The position numbers and the translations under genes are program-made. Positions 1-9,078 of a stretch of 64,000 nucleotides of DNA are shown piece after piece. Position 1 is the stretch's first letter. Every line of letters begins with the position of its first letter. This DNA comes from Cryobacterium breve (GTDB lineage: Bacteria; Actinomycetota; Actinomycetes; Actinomycetales; Microbacteriaceae): positions 496,001 through 560,000 of the forward strand of contig NZ_SOGJ01000023.1 in NCBI RefSeq assembly GCF_004402375.1, written 5' to 3'. The notes under the pieces were generated by a model. The model had not been told where the DNA came from, made no database searches, and worked only from the letters and a program-made list of their open reading frames with translations.

Positions 1-1705
1 ACAGCAGCTCCGGGGTCATCCGGGCCACGTACGGGGCCACGGCCACGAGATCCCGGGTGCGCACCCGAGTCGCCAGCAGCGACTGGTGGGCGTCGCGGAA
101 AGTGGTGTCCGTGACCGCCAAGGCCGTCTGAGCACGCAGGTCGGCGGCGAAGCCGGCCGGCCCGAGCAATTGGAGCCGCTGGCGGGAGCCGGACGGAGCC
201 GGCGCGGACAGATCGAGCTTCGGCAGCTTCTCGGCCGGGTTGAGCAGCGTGATCGGCACACCGTTGGGCTTGTTGACGGTGACATCGGCGAGCCAGTTGA
301 GGATCTTCGTTCCGCGGTCCTTGGACGCGCGTCCACGGAGCAGCTCGGGTCGTTCATCGATGAAGGAGGTGCTCAGATTGCCGGATGCGAAGTCCGGGTC
401 GTCGAGCACAGCCTGCAGGAACGAGACGTTCGTGGACACGCCGCGGATGCGGAACTCGGCCAGGGCGCGCTTGGACCGAGTCACGGCGGAGGCGAAGTCT
501 CGGCCTCGGCAAGTGAGCTTTGCGAGCATCGAGTCGAAGTGCGGGCTGATCTGGGCGCCGGGGTTGATCGTGCCGCCGTCGAGGCGGATGCCCGCGCCGC
601 CGGGTGAGCGGTAGGTGGTGATCTTGCCGGTGTCCGGACGAAACCCCATGGTCGGGTCCTCGGTGGTGATCCGGCACTGCAGAGCCGCGCCGCGCAACAC
701 GATCTTGTCCTGCGTGAGCTCGAGCTCGCGAAGGGTCTGGCCCGCGGCGATGCGGATCTGAGACTGCACGAGGTCGACATCCGTCACCTCCTCGGTCACG
801 GTGTGCTCGACCTGGATACGCGGATTCATCTCGATGAACACGTGCTGGCCGGCGCGTTCGCCGACCGTGTCGAGCAGGAACTCAACGGTTCCGGCGTTGA
901 CGTAGCCGATCGAACGGGCGAATGCGACGGCGTCCGCGTAGAGGTGCTGGCGGATCTCATCGGAGAGGTTGGGCGCCGGGGCGATCTCGATGACCTTCTG
1001 GTGGCGGCGTTGCACGGAGCAGTCGCGCTCGAACAGGTGCACGGTCTCGCCGGTGGCGTCGGCCAGGATCTGCACTTCGATGTGGCGGGGCCGCAGCACG
1101 GCCTGCTCGAGGAACATGGTCGGGTCGCCGAAGGCGCTGTTCGCCTCGCGCATGGCTTCCTCGAGCGAGCCGCGGAGCTCGCTCATCTGCGCGACGCGGC
1201 GCATGCCGCGCCCGCCGCCGCCGGCAACGGCCTTGGCAAAGATCGGGAAGCCGATTTCCTCGGCGGCGGCAATCAGTTCGTCGACGTCGCGGGAGGGGGC
1301 ACTGCTCTTGAGCACCGGAACGCCCGCCGCGATGGCGTGCTCTTTCGCGGTGACCTTGTTGCCGGCCATTTCGAGCACGTGCTCGCCCGGACCGATGAAG
1401 GTGATGCCGGCCTGGCGGGCCGCAAGGGCCAGCTCGGGGTTCTCAGACAGGAAGCCGTAACCAGGGTAGATGGCGTCGGCGCCACTCTCCTTGGCGACCC
1501 GGATGATCTCACTCACCGTGAGGTAGGCACGCACCGGATGTCCCGGTTCGCCGATCTGGTATGCCTCGTCAGCCTTCAGCCGGTGCAGGGAGTTGCGGTC
1601 CTCGAACGGGAATACCGCAACGGTTTTGGCACCCAGTTCGTAGGCAGCCCGAAAAGCCCGGATCGCGATTTCCCCGCGGTTGGCAACAAGAATTTTCGTG
1701 AACAT
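1..1705 (-). CDS. pyc: pyruvate carboxylase, N-terminal 568 residues (cut by window edge)
   Basis: Biotin-dependent enzyme that carboxylates pyruvate to oxaloacetate (anaplerosis). The frame begins MFTKILVANRGEIAIRAFRA, the biotin-carboxylase start, followed by FPFEDRNSLHRLKADEAY, which is characteristic of Pyc rather than acetyl/propionyl-CoA carboxylases. The ATP-grasp glycine loop (KAVAGGGGRGMR) and the catalytic stretch FIEMNPRIQVEHTVTEEV are present. Near the edge the carboxyltransferase domain opens with TDTTFRDAHQSLLATR. The remaining carboxyltransferase and biotin-carrier parts lie outside the window. It starts with ATG at 1705 and is divergent from the ParA-type gene. Confidence 0.95.
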   Translation of the reverse strand, partial: MFTKILVANRGEIAIRAFRAAYELGAKTVAVFPFEDRNSLHRLKADEAYQIGEPGHPVRAYLTVSEIIRVAKESGADAIYPGYGFLSENPELALAARQAGITFIGPGEHVLEMAGNKVTAKEHAIAAGVPVLKSSAPSRDVDELIAAAEEIGFPIFAKAVAGGGGRGMRRVAQMSELRGSLEEAMREANSAFGDPTMFLEQAVLRPRHIEVQILADATGETVHLFERDCSVQRRHQKVIEIAPAPNLSDEIRQHLYADAVAFARSIGYVNAGTVEFLLDTVGERAGQHVFIEMNPRIQVEHTVTEEVTDVDLVQSQIRIAAGQTLRELELTQDKIVLRGAALQCRITTEDPTMGFRPDTGKITTYRSPGGAGIRLDGGTINPGAQISPHFDSMLAKLTCRGRDFASAVTRSKRALAEFRIRGVSTNVSFLQAVLDDPDFASGNLSTSFIDERPELLRGRASKDRGTKILNWLADVTVNKPNGVPITLLNPAEKLPKLDLSAPAPSGSRQRLQLLGPAGFAADLRAQTALAVTDTTFRDAHQSLLATRVRTRDLVAVAPYVARMTPELL

Positions 1706-1782
1706 GCAGACCTTTCGAGCGTGATGCCGCGCACAGCTGACGGTTAGGTTCTCCAAGACTAGTGAAGGTAACGTATCTACTT

Positions 1783-2589
1783 GTGCACGTACTAAGCGTT
1801 AGCTCCCTCAAGGGAGGAGTAGGCAAGACCACAGTGACCCTGGGTCTGGCGTCTGCTGCCTTCGCCCGCGGCGTACGGACTCTGGTTGTGGATATCGATC
1901 CGCAGTCAGATGTCTCCACCGGAATGGACATCGAGGTCACAGGCCACCTCAATATCGCCGATGTCCTCGCCTCCCCCAAGGAAAAAGTCGTGCGCGCCGC
2001 CATCGTGCCCAGCGGCTGGACGCGGGGGCGCCCTGGCACCATCGATGTGATGATCGGCAGCCCTTCGGCCATCAATTTCGACGGCCCGCACCCCAGCATC
2101 CGCGACATCTGGAAGCTCGAGGAGGCCCTCTCCACTGTGGAGAAGGACTACGACCTGGTGCTGATCGACTGCGCGCCTTCGCTCAACGCCCTCACCCGCA
2201 CGGCATGGGCAGCCAGCGACCGGGTCGCCGTTGTCACCGAGCCCGGTCTGTTCTCCGTCGCCGCGGCCGACCGTGCCCTGCGCGCGATCGAGGAGATCCG
2301 ACGCGGTCTGAGCCCTCGGCTCCAGCCGCTCGGTATCATCGTCAACCGCGCCCGGGTCGCCTCACTCGAACATCAGTTCCGGATCAAGGAACTGCGCGAC
2401 ATGTTCGGTCCCCTCGTGCTCAGCCCCCAGCTGCCCGAGCGCACCTCTCTGCAACAAGCGCAGGGTGCTGCGAAGCCGCTGCACACCTGGCCAGGCGACA
2501 GCGCCCAGGAGATGGCACGCTACTTCGATCAGCTGCTCGAACGCGTATTGCGCACGGCCCGCATCGGCGAATACGCCGAGCAGCGCTGA
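1783..2589 (+). CDS. ParA/MinD-family ATPase
   Basis: P-loop ATPase of the ParA class, about 268 residues. A deviant Walker A (SLKGGVGKTT) sits directly after the start, followed by VVDIDPQSDVSTG (Walker A' region) and VLIDCAPSLNALT (Walker B). Two in-frame GTG starts exist, at 1762 and 1783. The second puts the P-loop next to the N-terminus as in most ParA proteins, and AAGG lies about 14 bases upstream. No parB or parS lies beside it, so it is probably an orphan ParA-like protein in positioning or segregation of some cargo rather than the main chromosomal ParA. Cargo unknown. Confidence 0.85.
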   Translation: MHVLSVSSLKGGVGKTTVTLGLASAAFARGVRTLVVDIDPQSDVSTGMDIEVTGHLNIADVLASPKEKVVRAAIVPSGWTRGRPGTIDVMIGSPSAINFDGPHPSIRDIWKLEEALSTVEKDYDLVLIDCAPSLNALTRTAWAASDRVAVVTEPGLFSVAAADRALRAIEEIRRGLSPRLQPLGIIVNRARVASLEHQFRIKELRDMFGPLVLSPQLPERTSLQQAQGAAKPLHTWPGDSAQEMARYFDQLLERVLRTARIGEYAEQR

Positions 2590-2651
2590 CCGGTCTGCGC
2601 GCGTCAACCGCTGAACTCAGCCCTTAGCTGCGGCTGAGGAATGCGCAACGG

Positions 2652-3203
2652 TCACGAGACCTTACGGTTGCCTCGCCGCGCCGAGAGTTCGTCTGACGGG
2701 TCGACCGGCAAGGTGTCGAGCTCGACCAGGCTGGTCTCCACCTCGCGGAGTACTTTCCCCACGGCTATGCCGAACACACCCTGGCCGCGGCTCACGAGGT
2801 CGATGACCTCATCGTTCGAGGTGCACAGGTAGACGCTGGCACCGTCACTCATGAGCGTGGTCTGCGCCAGATCGCTGACGCCCGATTCGCGCAGCTGGTT
2901 CACGGCCGTGCGGATCTGCTGCAGGGAGATGCCCGTATCGAGCAGCCGCTTGACGAGCTTCAGCACCAGGATGTCGCGAAAGCCGTAGAGACGCTGGGTA
3001 CCGGAGCCGGCCGCCCCGCGAACGGTGGGCTGCACCAACTCAGTACGAGCCCAGTAGTCGAGCTGACGATAGCTGATTCCGGCGGCCCGGGCCGCCACGG
3101 CGCCACGATAGCCAGAATTGTCGTCGAGCTCGGGCATCCCGTCGGTGAAGAGGAGGCCGAGTCCGTAGCGAGCGGCATCGTCACGCTGATTGAGCTCGCT
3201 CAT
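2652..3203 (-). CDS. MerR-family transcriptional regulator (Rv1830-like)
   Basis: 183-residue DNA-binding protein. A winged-helix MerR domain (about residues 33-105) contains GISYRQLDYWARTELVQPT and the typical RLYGFRDILVLKLVKRLLDTGISLQQI stretch, which is longer than a single motif but unmistakable for the family. The C-terminal part (about 110-183) resembles the small effector-like domain of the Rv1830/Cg1633 group. In mycobacteria and corynebacteria this regulator lies in the garA/odhI-ftsR neighbourhood, as here. ATG at 3203. Confidence 0.85.
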   Translation of the reverse strand: MSELNQRDDAARYGLGLLFTDGMPELDDNSGYRGAVAARAAGISYRQLDYWARTELVQPTVRGAAGSGTQRLYGFRDILVLKLVKRLLDTGISLQQIRTAVNQLRESGVSDLAQTTLMSDGASVYLCTSNDEVIDLVSRGQGVFGIAVGKVLREVETSLVELDTLPVDPSDELSARRGNRKVS

Positions 3204-3315
3204 ACGTTCGCCTCTCGGGTGGGACTGCGATACGAATGATCGCTGGATCTACGCTACCGAGGTCACGGCTCTGATCAACGACATCCGGTAGAGGAAGTTG
3301 GCGTGTCGGGCAGTT

Positions 3316-4014
3316 CTACTTGGTCAGGCGACCCAGGGCCGATCTGATCAGGCTACCGCGGATCACCTCGAGCTGCCCGGCGATCTCGACCGCCATCTCG
3401 GCAGCCTTGGCCCGGCTCGACGCGTCCTTGCGGCGTGACAGCGGAACGAGGGCACTTTCGATCAGACCGAGTTCGCGTTCGGCGGCACCGCGGAATCCAC
3501 GGAGGTGCCGAGGCTCGATACCGCTGCGCTGCAAGTCGACGAGTGCCTTCAACACGCTGAGCGCGTCGTCGCCGTAGAACTCGGCCGGCAGGATGATCGA
3601 CGCGGAGACGGCGTCGTGTAGCAGGGACGCGGAGGCGCCGGCCTCGCGCAGAAGTTCGTCGCGGTCGAGTCGGCGCACGGTCGACAGCATCGACGGACCC
3701 GGCGTCACTCCTCCGGGCAGGGTGGGCGAAAGACCTGCGTCAAGGTCGCTCAGGTAACCTCGGATGACCTTGAGCGGAAGGTAGTGGTCGCGCTGCATGG
3801 ACAGGACCAGGCGCAGCCGGTCGAGGTCGCCGGCGCAGAATTTGCGATAACCGGATTCCGTGCGCGCCGGGGAGACCAGCCTCTGCTCCTCCAGAAACCG
3901 GAGTTTCGACGGGGTCAGATCCGGGAATTCGGGGGTCAGGCGCGCAAGCACCTGGCCGATGCTGAGGAGTGACGTCGCGCCCGGCGCTCTGGCCTGGGCG
4001 GCGGACGCAGGCAC
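3316..4014 (-). CDS. ftsR: MerR-family cell-division regulator FtsR
   Basis: 232-residue MerR-type regulator corresponding by sequence pattern and position to Rv1828/Cg1631, the regulator of ftsZ transcription in corynebacteria (known for the family). LLSIGQVLARLTPEFPDLT and the ESGYRKFCAGDLDRLRLVL region form the HTH and wing. The rest is helical and probably mediates dimerisation. The GTG start at 4014 overlaps the stop of the FHA gene by one base (TAGTG), so the two are probably co-translated. The bifunctional-nuclease gene usually found between ftsR and the next merR is missing. Confidence 0.8.
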   Translation of the reverse strand: MPASAAQARAPGATSLLSIGQVLARLTPEFPDLTPSKLRFLEEQRLVSPARTESGYRKFCAGDLDRLRLVLSMQRDHYLPLKVIRGYLSDLDAGLSPTLPGGVTPGPSMLSTVRRLDRDELLREAGASASLLHDAVSASIILPAEFYGDDALSVLKALVDLQRSGIEPRHLRGFRGAAERELGLIESALVPLSRRKDASSRAKAAEMAVEIAGQLEVIRGSLIRSALGRLTK

Positions 4015-4502
4015 TACTCGCTCGCCAGGAGCTTGAGGTCGTGCCGCGAGGCGTAGAACGTCAGCCGGAACTTGCCGACCTGGACTTCGGCGCCGTCGTG
4101 CAACAGCGCTGTGTCGATCCGCACCCCGTCGAAGTAGGTTCCGTTCAGGGAAATCAGGTCTTTCACCTCGAAGGTAGTGCCGCGGCGCAGGAACTCGGCA
4201 TGGCGACGGGAGACCGTGACGTCGTCGAGGAAGATATCCGCGTTGGGATGGCGACCGACAGTGGTCACGTCCGCATCGAGCAGGAATCGGGCGCCGGCAT
4301 TCGGGCCCCGGCGCACAATGAGCAGAGCCGAACCGGACGGGAGAGCCGCGATGGCTTCCTGTTCCTCGACAGTCACGTCACCGTCGATCGATGCCAGTTG
4401 TGCAGCGAACTCCTGACCGAACGTCATCGTCGTATCGGTGTTGGAATAATTCTCGGGCGCGTCCTTGCGTTGGGGTTCATTCGTCTTTTTGGAATCAATC
4501 AC
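4014..4502 (-). CDS. garA: FHA-domain protein GarA/OdhI, regulator of 2-oxoglutarate metabolism
   Basis: 162 residues. The N-terminal tail carries adjacent threonines (NTDTTMTFGQEF, T24-T25), equivalent to the PknB/PknG phosphosites of GarA/OdhI. The FHA domain (about 60-150) has the conserved TVGRHPNADIFLDD, VSRRHAEF and SLNGTYFDGVRI patches. In mycobacteria and corynebacteria the unphosphorylated protein inhibits 2-oxoglutarate dehydrogenase and affects glutamate enzymes, and phosphorylation makes the FHA domain bind its own tail. GTG start, 10 bases downstream of the phosphatidyltransferase stop. Confidence 0.9.
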   Translation of the reverse strand: MIDSKKTNEPQRKDAPENYSNTDTTMTFGQEFAAQLASIDGDVTVEEQEAIAALPSGSALLIVRRGPNAGARFLLDADVTTVGRHPNADIFLDDVTVSRRHAEFLRRGTTFEVKDLISLNGTYFDGVRIDTALLHDGAEVQVGKFRLTFYASRHDLKLLASE

Positions 4503-4512
4503 CGTGCACCTC

Positions 4513-5130
4513 CTACACCTCCAGCGTATCGGATCGGCGAGGCGGATTTACCCGCGGGAGACGAATAACCCGGGCTGTTTCGACGGCGTAGATTATGCCT
4601 GCCCACCAGTAAAGAAAAGCACCCCAGAGTCCGAAGGCCCAGCCCACCGGGAGTGACCACCCCGAGACGCCGGGGAAGGCCTCTCCCAGCATTATCATCG
4701 GCAACGCGTAGAACAGGCAGAACGTGGCAACTTTGCCGAGTTGATGCACGGGAAGAGGTCCGAACCCGTAGTTCGCGAGCACCACACCCAGGCCGAGCAG
4801 GAACACGTCCCGCCCCACGACCACCAGCACGATCCACCAGGGGACCAGGTCGCGCCAGGCCAGCCCGAGCAGGGCGGCGAAGATGTACAAGCGGTCCGCC
4901 GCGGGATCGAGAAGCTGTCCGAGCCGGGTGATCTGGCCGAAGCGGCGGGCCAGGAAGCCGTCGAGGAAGTCCGTGAAGCTGGCCACGGCCAAGACCAGGA
5001 GCGCCCAGGCATCTTCGCCTCGCACCAGAAGGACCAGGAAGACGGGTACCAGGGCCAGACGGAGCATGCTGAGCAGATTGGGCGCGGTGAGCACTTTCGA
5101 GCTGACGACTGTTCCCTCTGGCCCTGTCAC
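4513..5130 (-). CDS. CDP-alcohol phosphatidyltransferase (PgsA-like)
   Basis: 205-residue integral membrane enzyme that transfers a phosphatidyl group from CDP-diacylglycerol to an alcohol acceptor. The full family motif is present: DFLDGFLARRF (D54, D57, G58, A61, R62), then G71, D75 and D79. About six hydrophobic segments are visible. Position next to garA matches Rv1822 (pgsA2). The acceptor (glycerol-3-phosphate or another) cannot be settled from the sequence. GTG start. First gene of the set leading into garA and ftsR. Confidence 0.85.
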   Translation of the reverse strand: MTGPEGTVVSSKVLTAPNLLSMLRLALVPVFLVLLVRGEDAWALLVLAVASFTDFLDGFLARRFGQITRLGQLLDPAADRLYIFAALLGLAWRDLVPWWIVLVVVGRDVFLLGLGVVLANYGFGPLPVHQLGKVATFCLFYALPMIMLGEAFPGVSGWSLPVGWAFGLWGAFLYWWAGIIYAVETARVIRLPRVNPPRRSDTLEV

Positions 5131-5178
5131 AATCCCCGAGTCTACCGACGCGCCAGCCGAAGGGAAATGCGCGCCCGG

Positions 5179-6051
5179 TCAGCGTCCCGATGCCCGTTTC
5201 CGACCCTTGACGGCCGGTTTGTCGGGTTTCTCCGTTGCATTGCTCTCCGCCTTTCCTCGGCTGCGTTCGACGCTGCGCCGAAGGGCCTCCATCAGGTCGA
5301 GGACCTCTCCCCCGCCGCCCTCTGCCTCACCAGGTTGCCGCCCCAAGCTCAGCTCGGTATCGACGGCGTCGACGGTGGCGCCGGCTGCGAGCTTGGCCTC
5401 GAGGAGTTCACGCAGCTGGTCTTGGTAGTCGTCCCGGAAGTCCTGCGGCGAGAAATCGGCAGCGAAGGAGTCGACCAGGGCGCTGGACAACTCGAGCTCC
5501 TGGGCGGAGATGCGCACAGACTCCTCGAGCACCGGGAATTCGACGGCGCGCACTTCGTCACCCCACAGCAACGACTGCAGCAGCAGCACGTCGCCACGCA
5601 CCCGGAGCGCGCCGAGGCGGGTCTTCTGCCGCAGAGCGAAGCGCACGATCGCGGTGCGGTCGGTGGCCTCGAGCGCCCGCCGCAGCAGCACGTAGGCCTT
5701 GGGCGGGCCGAAAGGCTCAAGGAAGTAGCTGCGCTCGTACATGATCGGGTCCAGCTGGTCGCTCGGCACGAACTCGACGACCTCGATCTCACGGCTTCGT
5801 TCGGCTGGAAGCGTGCGCACGTCATCGTCGGTGATGACCACCGTCTTGTCGCCGCTGTCCCAGGCCTTGTCAATGTGCGCGTAGTCGACGACCCGTCCGC
5901 AGCGCTCGCACCGGCGCTGGTAGCGAATGCGCCCGCCGTCGGCGTCGTGCACCTGGTGCAGCGCGACGTCGTGGTCTTCGGTGGCGCTGTAGACCTTGAC
6001 GGGCACGTTCACGAGACCGAACGTGATCGCGCCCTTCCAGATCGATCTCAT
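5179..6051 (-). CDS. ku: non-homologous end-joining protein Ku
   Basis: 290-residue bacterial Ku, the homodimeric ring that binds double-strand ends and recruits LigD. The start MRSIWKGAITFGLVNVPVKV is the invariant bacterial Ku N-terminus, so the ATG at 6051 is chosen over a longer reading. A Cys pair (CERCGRVVDYAHI) and the beta-barrel core follow. The tail (from about residue 225) is Gly/Lys/Arg-rich and ends KGRKRASGR, the usual basic DNA-binding extension. It is divergent from ligD with 68 bases between starts. Confidence 0.95.
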   Translation of the reverse strand: MRSIWKGAITFGLVNVPVKVYSATEDHDVALHQVHDADGGRIRYQRRCERCGRVVDYAHIDKAWDSGDKTVVITDDDVRTLPAERSREIEVVEFVPSDQLDPIMYERSYFLEPFGPPKAYVLLRRALEATDRTAIVRFALRQKTRLGALRVRGDVLLLQSLLWGDEVRAVEFPVLEESVRISAQELELSSALVDSFAADFSPQDFRDDYQDQLRELLEAKLAAGATVDAVDTELSLGRQPGEAEGGGGEVLDLMEALRRSVERSRGKAESNATEKPDKPAVKGRKRASGR

Positions 6052-6119
6052 GAGATCAGTAGACACCCGGAGTGCGGAGGGGGCTAGGCACGCTGTGGCC
6101 GCAAGGGCATGCTGGAGCC

Positions 6120-8576
6120 ATGAACAAGCGGCCGGCATCCGAGGACTTCCGCCAGGTCGTCACCGTCGGCGGCCACCGGATCACGCTCACTCACCTCGAC
6201 AAGGTGCTCTACCCGGAGTCGGGGACCACGAAGGCAGACGTTCTCGGTTACTACGCCTTCATCGCGGATGTGATGCTCCCCCACACCGCGAACCGCCCGG
6301 CGACTCGGAAGAGATGGGTGCACGGCGTGGGAACCAGGGAGGAACCCGGACACGTCTTCTTCCAGAAGAACCTGGACCAGTCGACCCCGAGCTGGGTGAA
6401 ACGCGGATCGATCGAGCACTCGACCCACGTGGACGAGTACCCGCTGGTCAACGACCTTGCGACGCTGACCTGGCTGGCCCAAATCTCGGCCCTGGAGATC
6501 CACGTTCCGCAGTGGCAGTTCGACCGCGGTGAAACCCCGCGCAATCCGGACCGGCTCGTGCTCGACCTGGACCCCGGCGTGGGGGTCACCCTCGACGAGT
6601 GCGCGGAAGTCGCCCGCTGGGCCCGGGCGATCCTGCGAGACATGGGGCTCGACCCGCTGCCTGTCACGAGCGGCAGCAAGGGCATCCACCTCTACGCTCC
6701 GCTGGACCTCACGCACACCTCGGACCAGGTCTCCCAGGTCACGCACGAGCTGGCCCGGGCGCTCGAGGCCGACCATCCGGACCGTGTCGTCAGCGACATG
6801 AAGAAGGCGCTGCGGCCGGGCCGGGTGTTCGTGGACTGGAGCCAGAACAGCGCCACCAAGACGACCATCGCCCCGTATTCGCTGCGCGGCACGCTGCATC
6901 CGATGGTCGCCATGCCACGCACCTGGCGGGAGCTGGCCGCACCGGGGCTCACGCAGGTCGACTACAGGCAGGCGATGCACCGGGTGCAGCGCAGCGGGGA
7001 CCCGCTGGCCGCGCTGCTCGAGGCCCATTCGGGGCGGGGCACCACGGATGCCGGTGCTCGCGGTGACCGGGCAGGTGACGGGGTACTAACCGTCTACCTC
7101 GGCAAACGAGACGCCTCCCGCACACCGGAGCCGATGCCGACGAGTGCGCCGAAGACATCCGCCGGGCGGTCGTTCGTCATCCAGGAGCACCACGCCCGCA
7201 ACCTGCACTTCGACTTCCGGCTCGAGCACGACGGGGCGCTGGCGTCATGGGCGCTTCCGCGCGGAGTGCCGACCGACCCGGCGAAGAACCGGCTCGCGGT
7301 GCGCACCGAGGATCACCCGCTCGAATACGCCCGATTCGAGGGCGACATCCCGGCCGGCGAATACGGCGGCGGGACCGTGAGCATCTGGGACCAGGGCCAG
7401 TTCGATCTGGAGAAATGGCGCGACGACGAGGTCATCGCCGTGTTGCACGGCGGACCGGGCGGCGGGCTGGGCGGCACGCGGCGCTTCGCACTCATCCGCA
7501 CCGACGGACACGACGGATCCGGACGGAACTGGCTGATCCACCTGATGAAGCCGAAGCCGGCGGGCCGTGCCGAGGGCACGGCGGCGGGCACGGGTACCGC
7601 CCGTCGCCCCCGGTATGCGCCCATGCTGGCCACGCTCGGTCCCACAGCCGACATGCCCGAAGACGACGACTGGACCTACGAGATGAAGTGGGACGGCGTC
7701 CGTGCGCTCGCGTACGTCTCCGTTCAGTCGCCCGGTCCTGTGGTGCGGCTGTTCACCCGCAACCAGACCGACGTGACCCTCATCTGCCCCGAGATCGTGC
7801 GGGCGCTGCCGGGTGCGCTCGCGGCCGACTCGGCGGTGCTCGACGGGGAGATCGTCGCGCTCGCTGCCGACGCACGCCCGGACTTCGGCCTGTTGCAGAC
7901 TCGGCTGGGGCTGACCGACCGCCGTCAGATCGAGGCGGCCGAGGCAGCCGTGCCGGTACAGTTTCTGGCCTTCGACGTGCTGGAACGTGACGGTGAGCCG
8001 CTGCTGGACCTCGCGTACACGGCCCGGCGTCGCGTGCTGGAGGAGATCGTGACCGGTGCCGGTGCCGTGCAGGTGCCGCCCGTCTTCACGGGTGACTACG
8101 CCCAGGCCCTGGCGGCCAGCAGCGAACTCGGCCTCGAAGGGATCGTCGCCAAGACCCGGAGCGGACGCTATGAGGCAGGGCGGCGATCCCGGTCTTGGAT
8201 CAAGATCAAGCACCATCGGAGCCAGGAGGTGGTGATCGGCGGATGGCGACCGGGCAAGGGACACCGAACGGGTTCCGTGGGGTCGCTATTGCTGGGAATT
8301 CCGCACGAAGACGGGCTGGTCTACGTCGGACGGGTGGGATCCGGGTTCCGGGACGCAGACCTCGGCCCTGTGCAGAAACGACTGGATGGCATCGCCGCCG
8401 GGGACAACCCATTCACCGGCGTCCCTGCCGCCGACGCTCGCGATGCGCGCTGGGTGCGCCCGATCCTGGTGGGCGAGGTGGAATTCTCCGAGTGGACTGG
8501 TAGGGGGCGGCTGCGCCACCCGGTCTGGCGCGGCTGGCGACCGGACAAATCGCCGGCCGAGGTGGTCAGGGTTTAG
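6120..8576 (+). CDS. ligD: multifunctional ATP-dependent DNA ligase LigD (POL-PE-LIG)
   Basis: 818-residue end-joining enzyme. The primase/polymerase domain comes first (about 20-310), with catalytic DLD at 149-151 and SGSKGIHLY. The phosphoesterase domain follows (about 350-480; EHHARNLHFDFRLEHDG from 356, DIPAGEYGGG). The ligase domain runs from about 505, with nucleotidyl lysine K523 in YEMKWDGVRAL and the C-terminal OB region GRVGSGF. This POL-PE-LIG order is the mycobacterial arrangement. ATG at 6120 is preceded by GGAG at about 6113. Its last four bases overlap the convergent Nudix gene. Confidence 0.95.
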   Translation: MNKRPASEDFRQVVTVGGHRITLTHLDKVLYPESGTTKADVLGYYAFIADVMLPHTANRPATRKRWVHGVGTREEPGHVFFQKNLDQSTPSWVKRGSIEHSTHVDEYPLVNDLATLTWLAQISALEIHVPQWQFDRGETPRNPDRLVLDLDPGVGVTLDECAEVARWARAILRDMGLDPLPVTSGSKGIHLYAPLDLTHTSDQVSQVTHELARALEADHPDRVVSDMKKALRPGRVFVDWSQNSATKTTIAPYSLRGTLHPMVAMPRTWRELAAPGLTQVDYRQAMHRVQRSGDPLAALLEAHSGRGTTDAGARGDRAGDGVLTVYLGKRDASRTPEPMPTSAPKTSAGRSFVIQEHHARNLHFDFRLEHDGALASWALPRGVPTDPAKNRLAVRTEDHPLEYARFEGDIPAGEYGGGTVSIWDQGQFDLEKWRDDEVIAVLHGGPGGGLGGTRRFALIRTDGHDGSGRNWLIHLMKPKPAGRAEGTAAGTGTARRPRYAPMLATLGPTADMPEDDDWTYEMKWDGVRALAYVSVQSPGPVVRLFTRNQTDVTLICPEIVRALPGALAADSAVLDGEIVALAADARPDFGLLQTRLGLTDRRQIEAAEAAVPVQFLAFDVLERDGEPLLDLAYTARRRVLEEIVTGAGAVQVPPVFTGDYAQALAASSELGLEGIVAKTRSGRYEAGRRSRSWIKIKHHRSQEVVIGGWRPGKGHRTGSVGSLLLGIPHEDGLVYVGRVGSGFRDADLGPVQKRLDGIAAGDNPFTGVPAADARDARWVRPILVGEVEFSEWTGRGRLRHPVWRGWRPDKSPAEVVRV

Positions 8577-9019
8577 AGGCGGGCTGATAGAGCCGGCCAG
8601 CTGGCGGCGAAGCCAGGATGCAACGGTAGGGCCTCGACCTGCCGGGTCGGCACCCAGCGCAAGGCGATGCTCTCTTGGTCGCTGATCACCGGTTCGAAGC
8701 GCTGGGTGGCGCGCACCACGACCGTCGTATAGGACCAGAACCCGAGGTCGAGCACGGAGCTGAACCGAACGGTGACGAGCTCGGGGGGAACGCCGGCCTC
8801 CTCACCGGCTTCGCGCAGGGCAGCCTCCAGGGCGCTCTCGTTCTCGTGGCGTGCCCCACCGGGGAGACCCCAGGTGTCACCCTGATGACTCCACAGAGCG
8901 CGATGCTGCAGCAGGACCCCCAGCTCCTCGTGGTGAACGAGCAGGCCGGCAGCGCCGTAGAGCCCCCAGAACTTGCCGCCATCGGGCCCGTACACCCACC
9001 TGTCACCGTTTGTGCTCAT
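8573..9019 (-). CDS. Nudix hydrolase
   Basis: 148 residues with a complete Nudix box, G-x5-E-x7-REAGEEAG-V (GGARHENESALEAALREAG onward), preceded by QGDTWGLPGG. Hydrolyses a nucleoside-diphosphate-linked compound, but the substrate is not predictable from this sequence. It converges with ligD (4-base overlap), which may reflect a link with nucleotide-pool or repair functions or simply compaction. ATG at 9019. Confidence 0.9.
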   Translation of the reverse strand: MSTNGDRWVYGPDGGKFWGLYGAAGLLVHHEELGVLLQHRALWSHQGDTWGLPGGARHENESALEAALREAGEEAGVPPELVTVRFSSVLDLGFWSYTTVVVRATQRFEPVISDQESIALRWVPTRQVEALPLHPGFAASWPALSARL

Positions 9020-9078
9020 GGTCCAAGCATGCGCCTCGGTACCTCAAAACACACCGTGCGTCTGTGCTACCGGCGAGG

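Noticed and set aside
5537-5546. AATTCGACGG in ku as a fourth 86-bp element
   Set aside because: It is inside conserved coding sequence and has no CCGTCGAATT partner about 60 bases away.
4741-6087. 448-codon open frame on plus across the phosphatidyltransferase and ku
   Set aside because: Antisense to two clear genes, no start signal, no recognisable motif.
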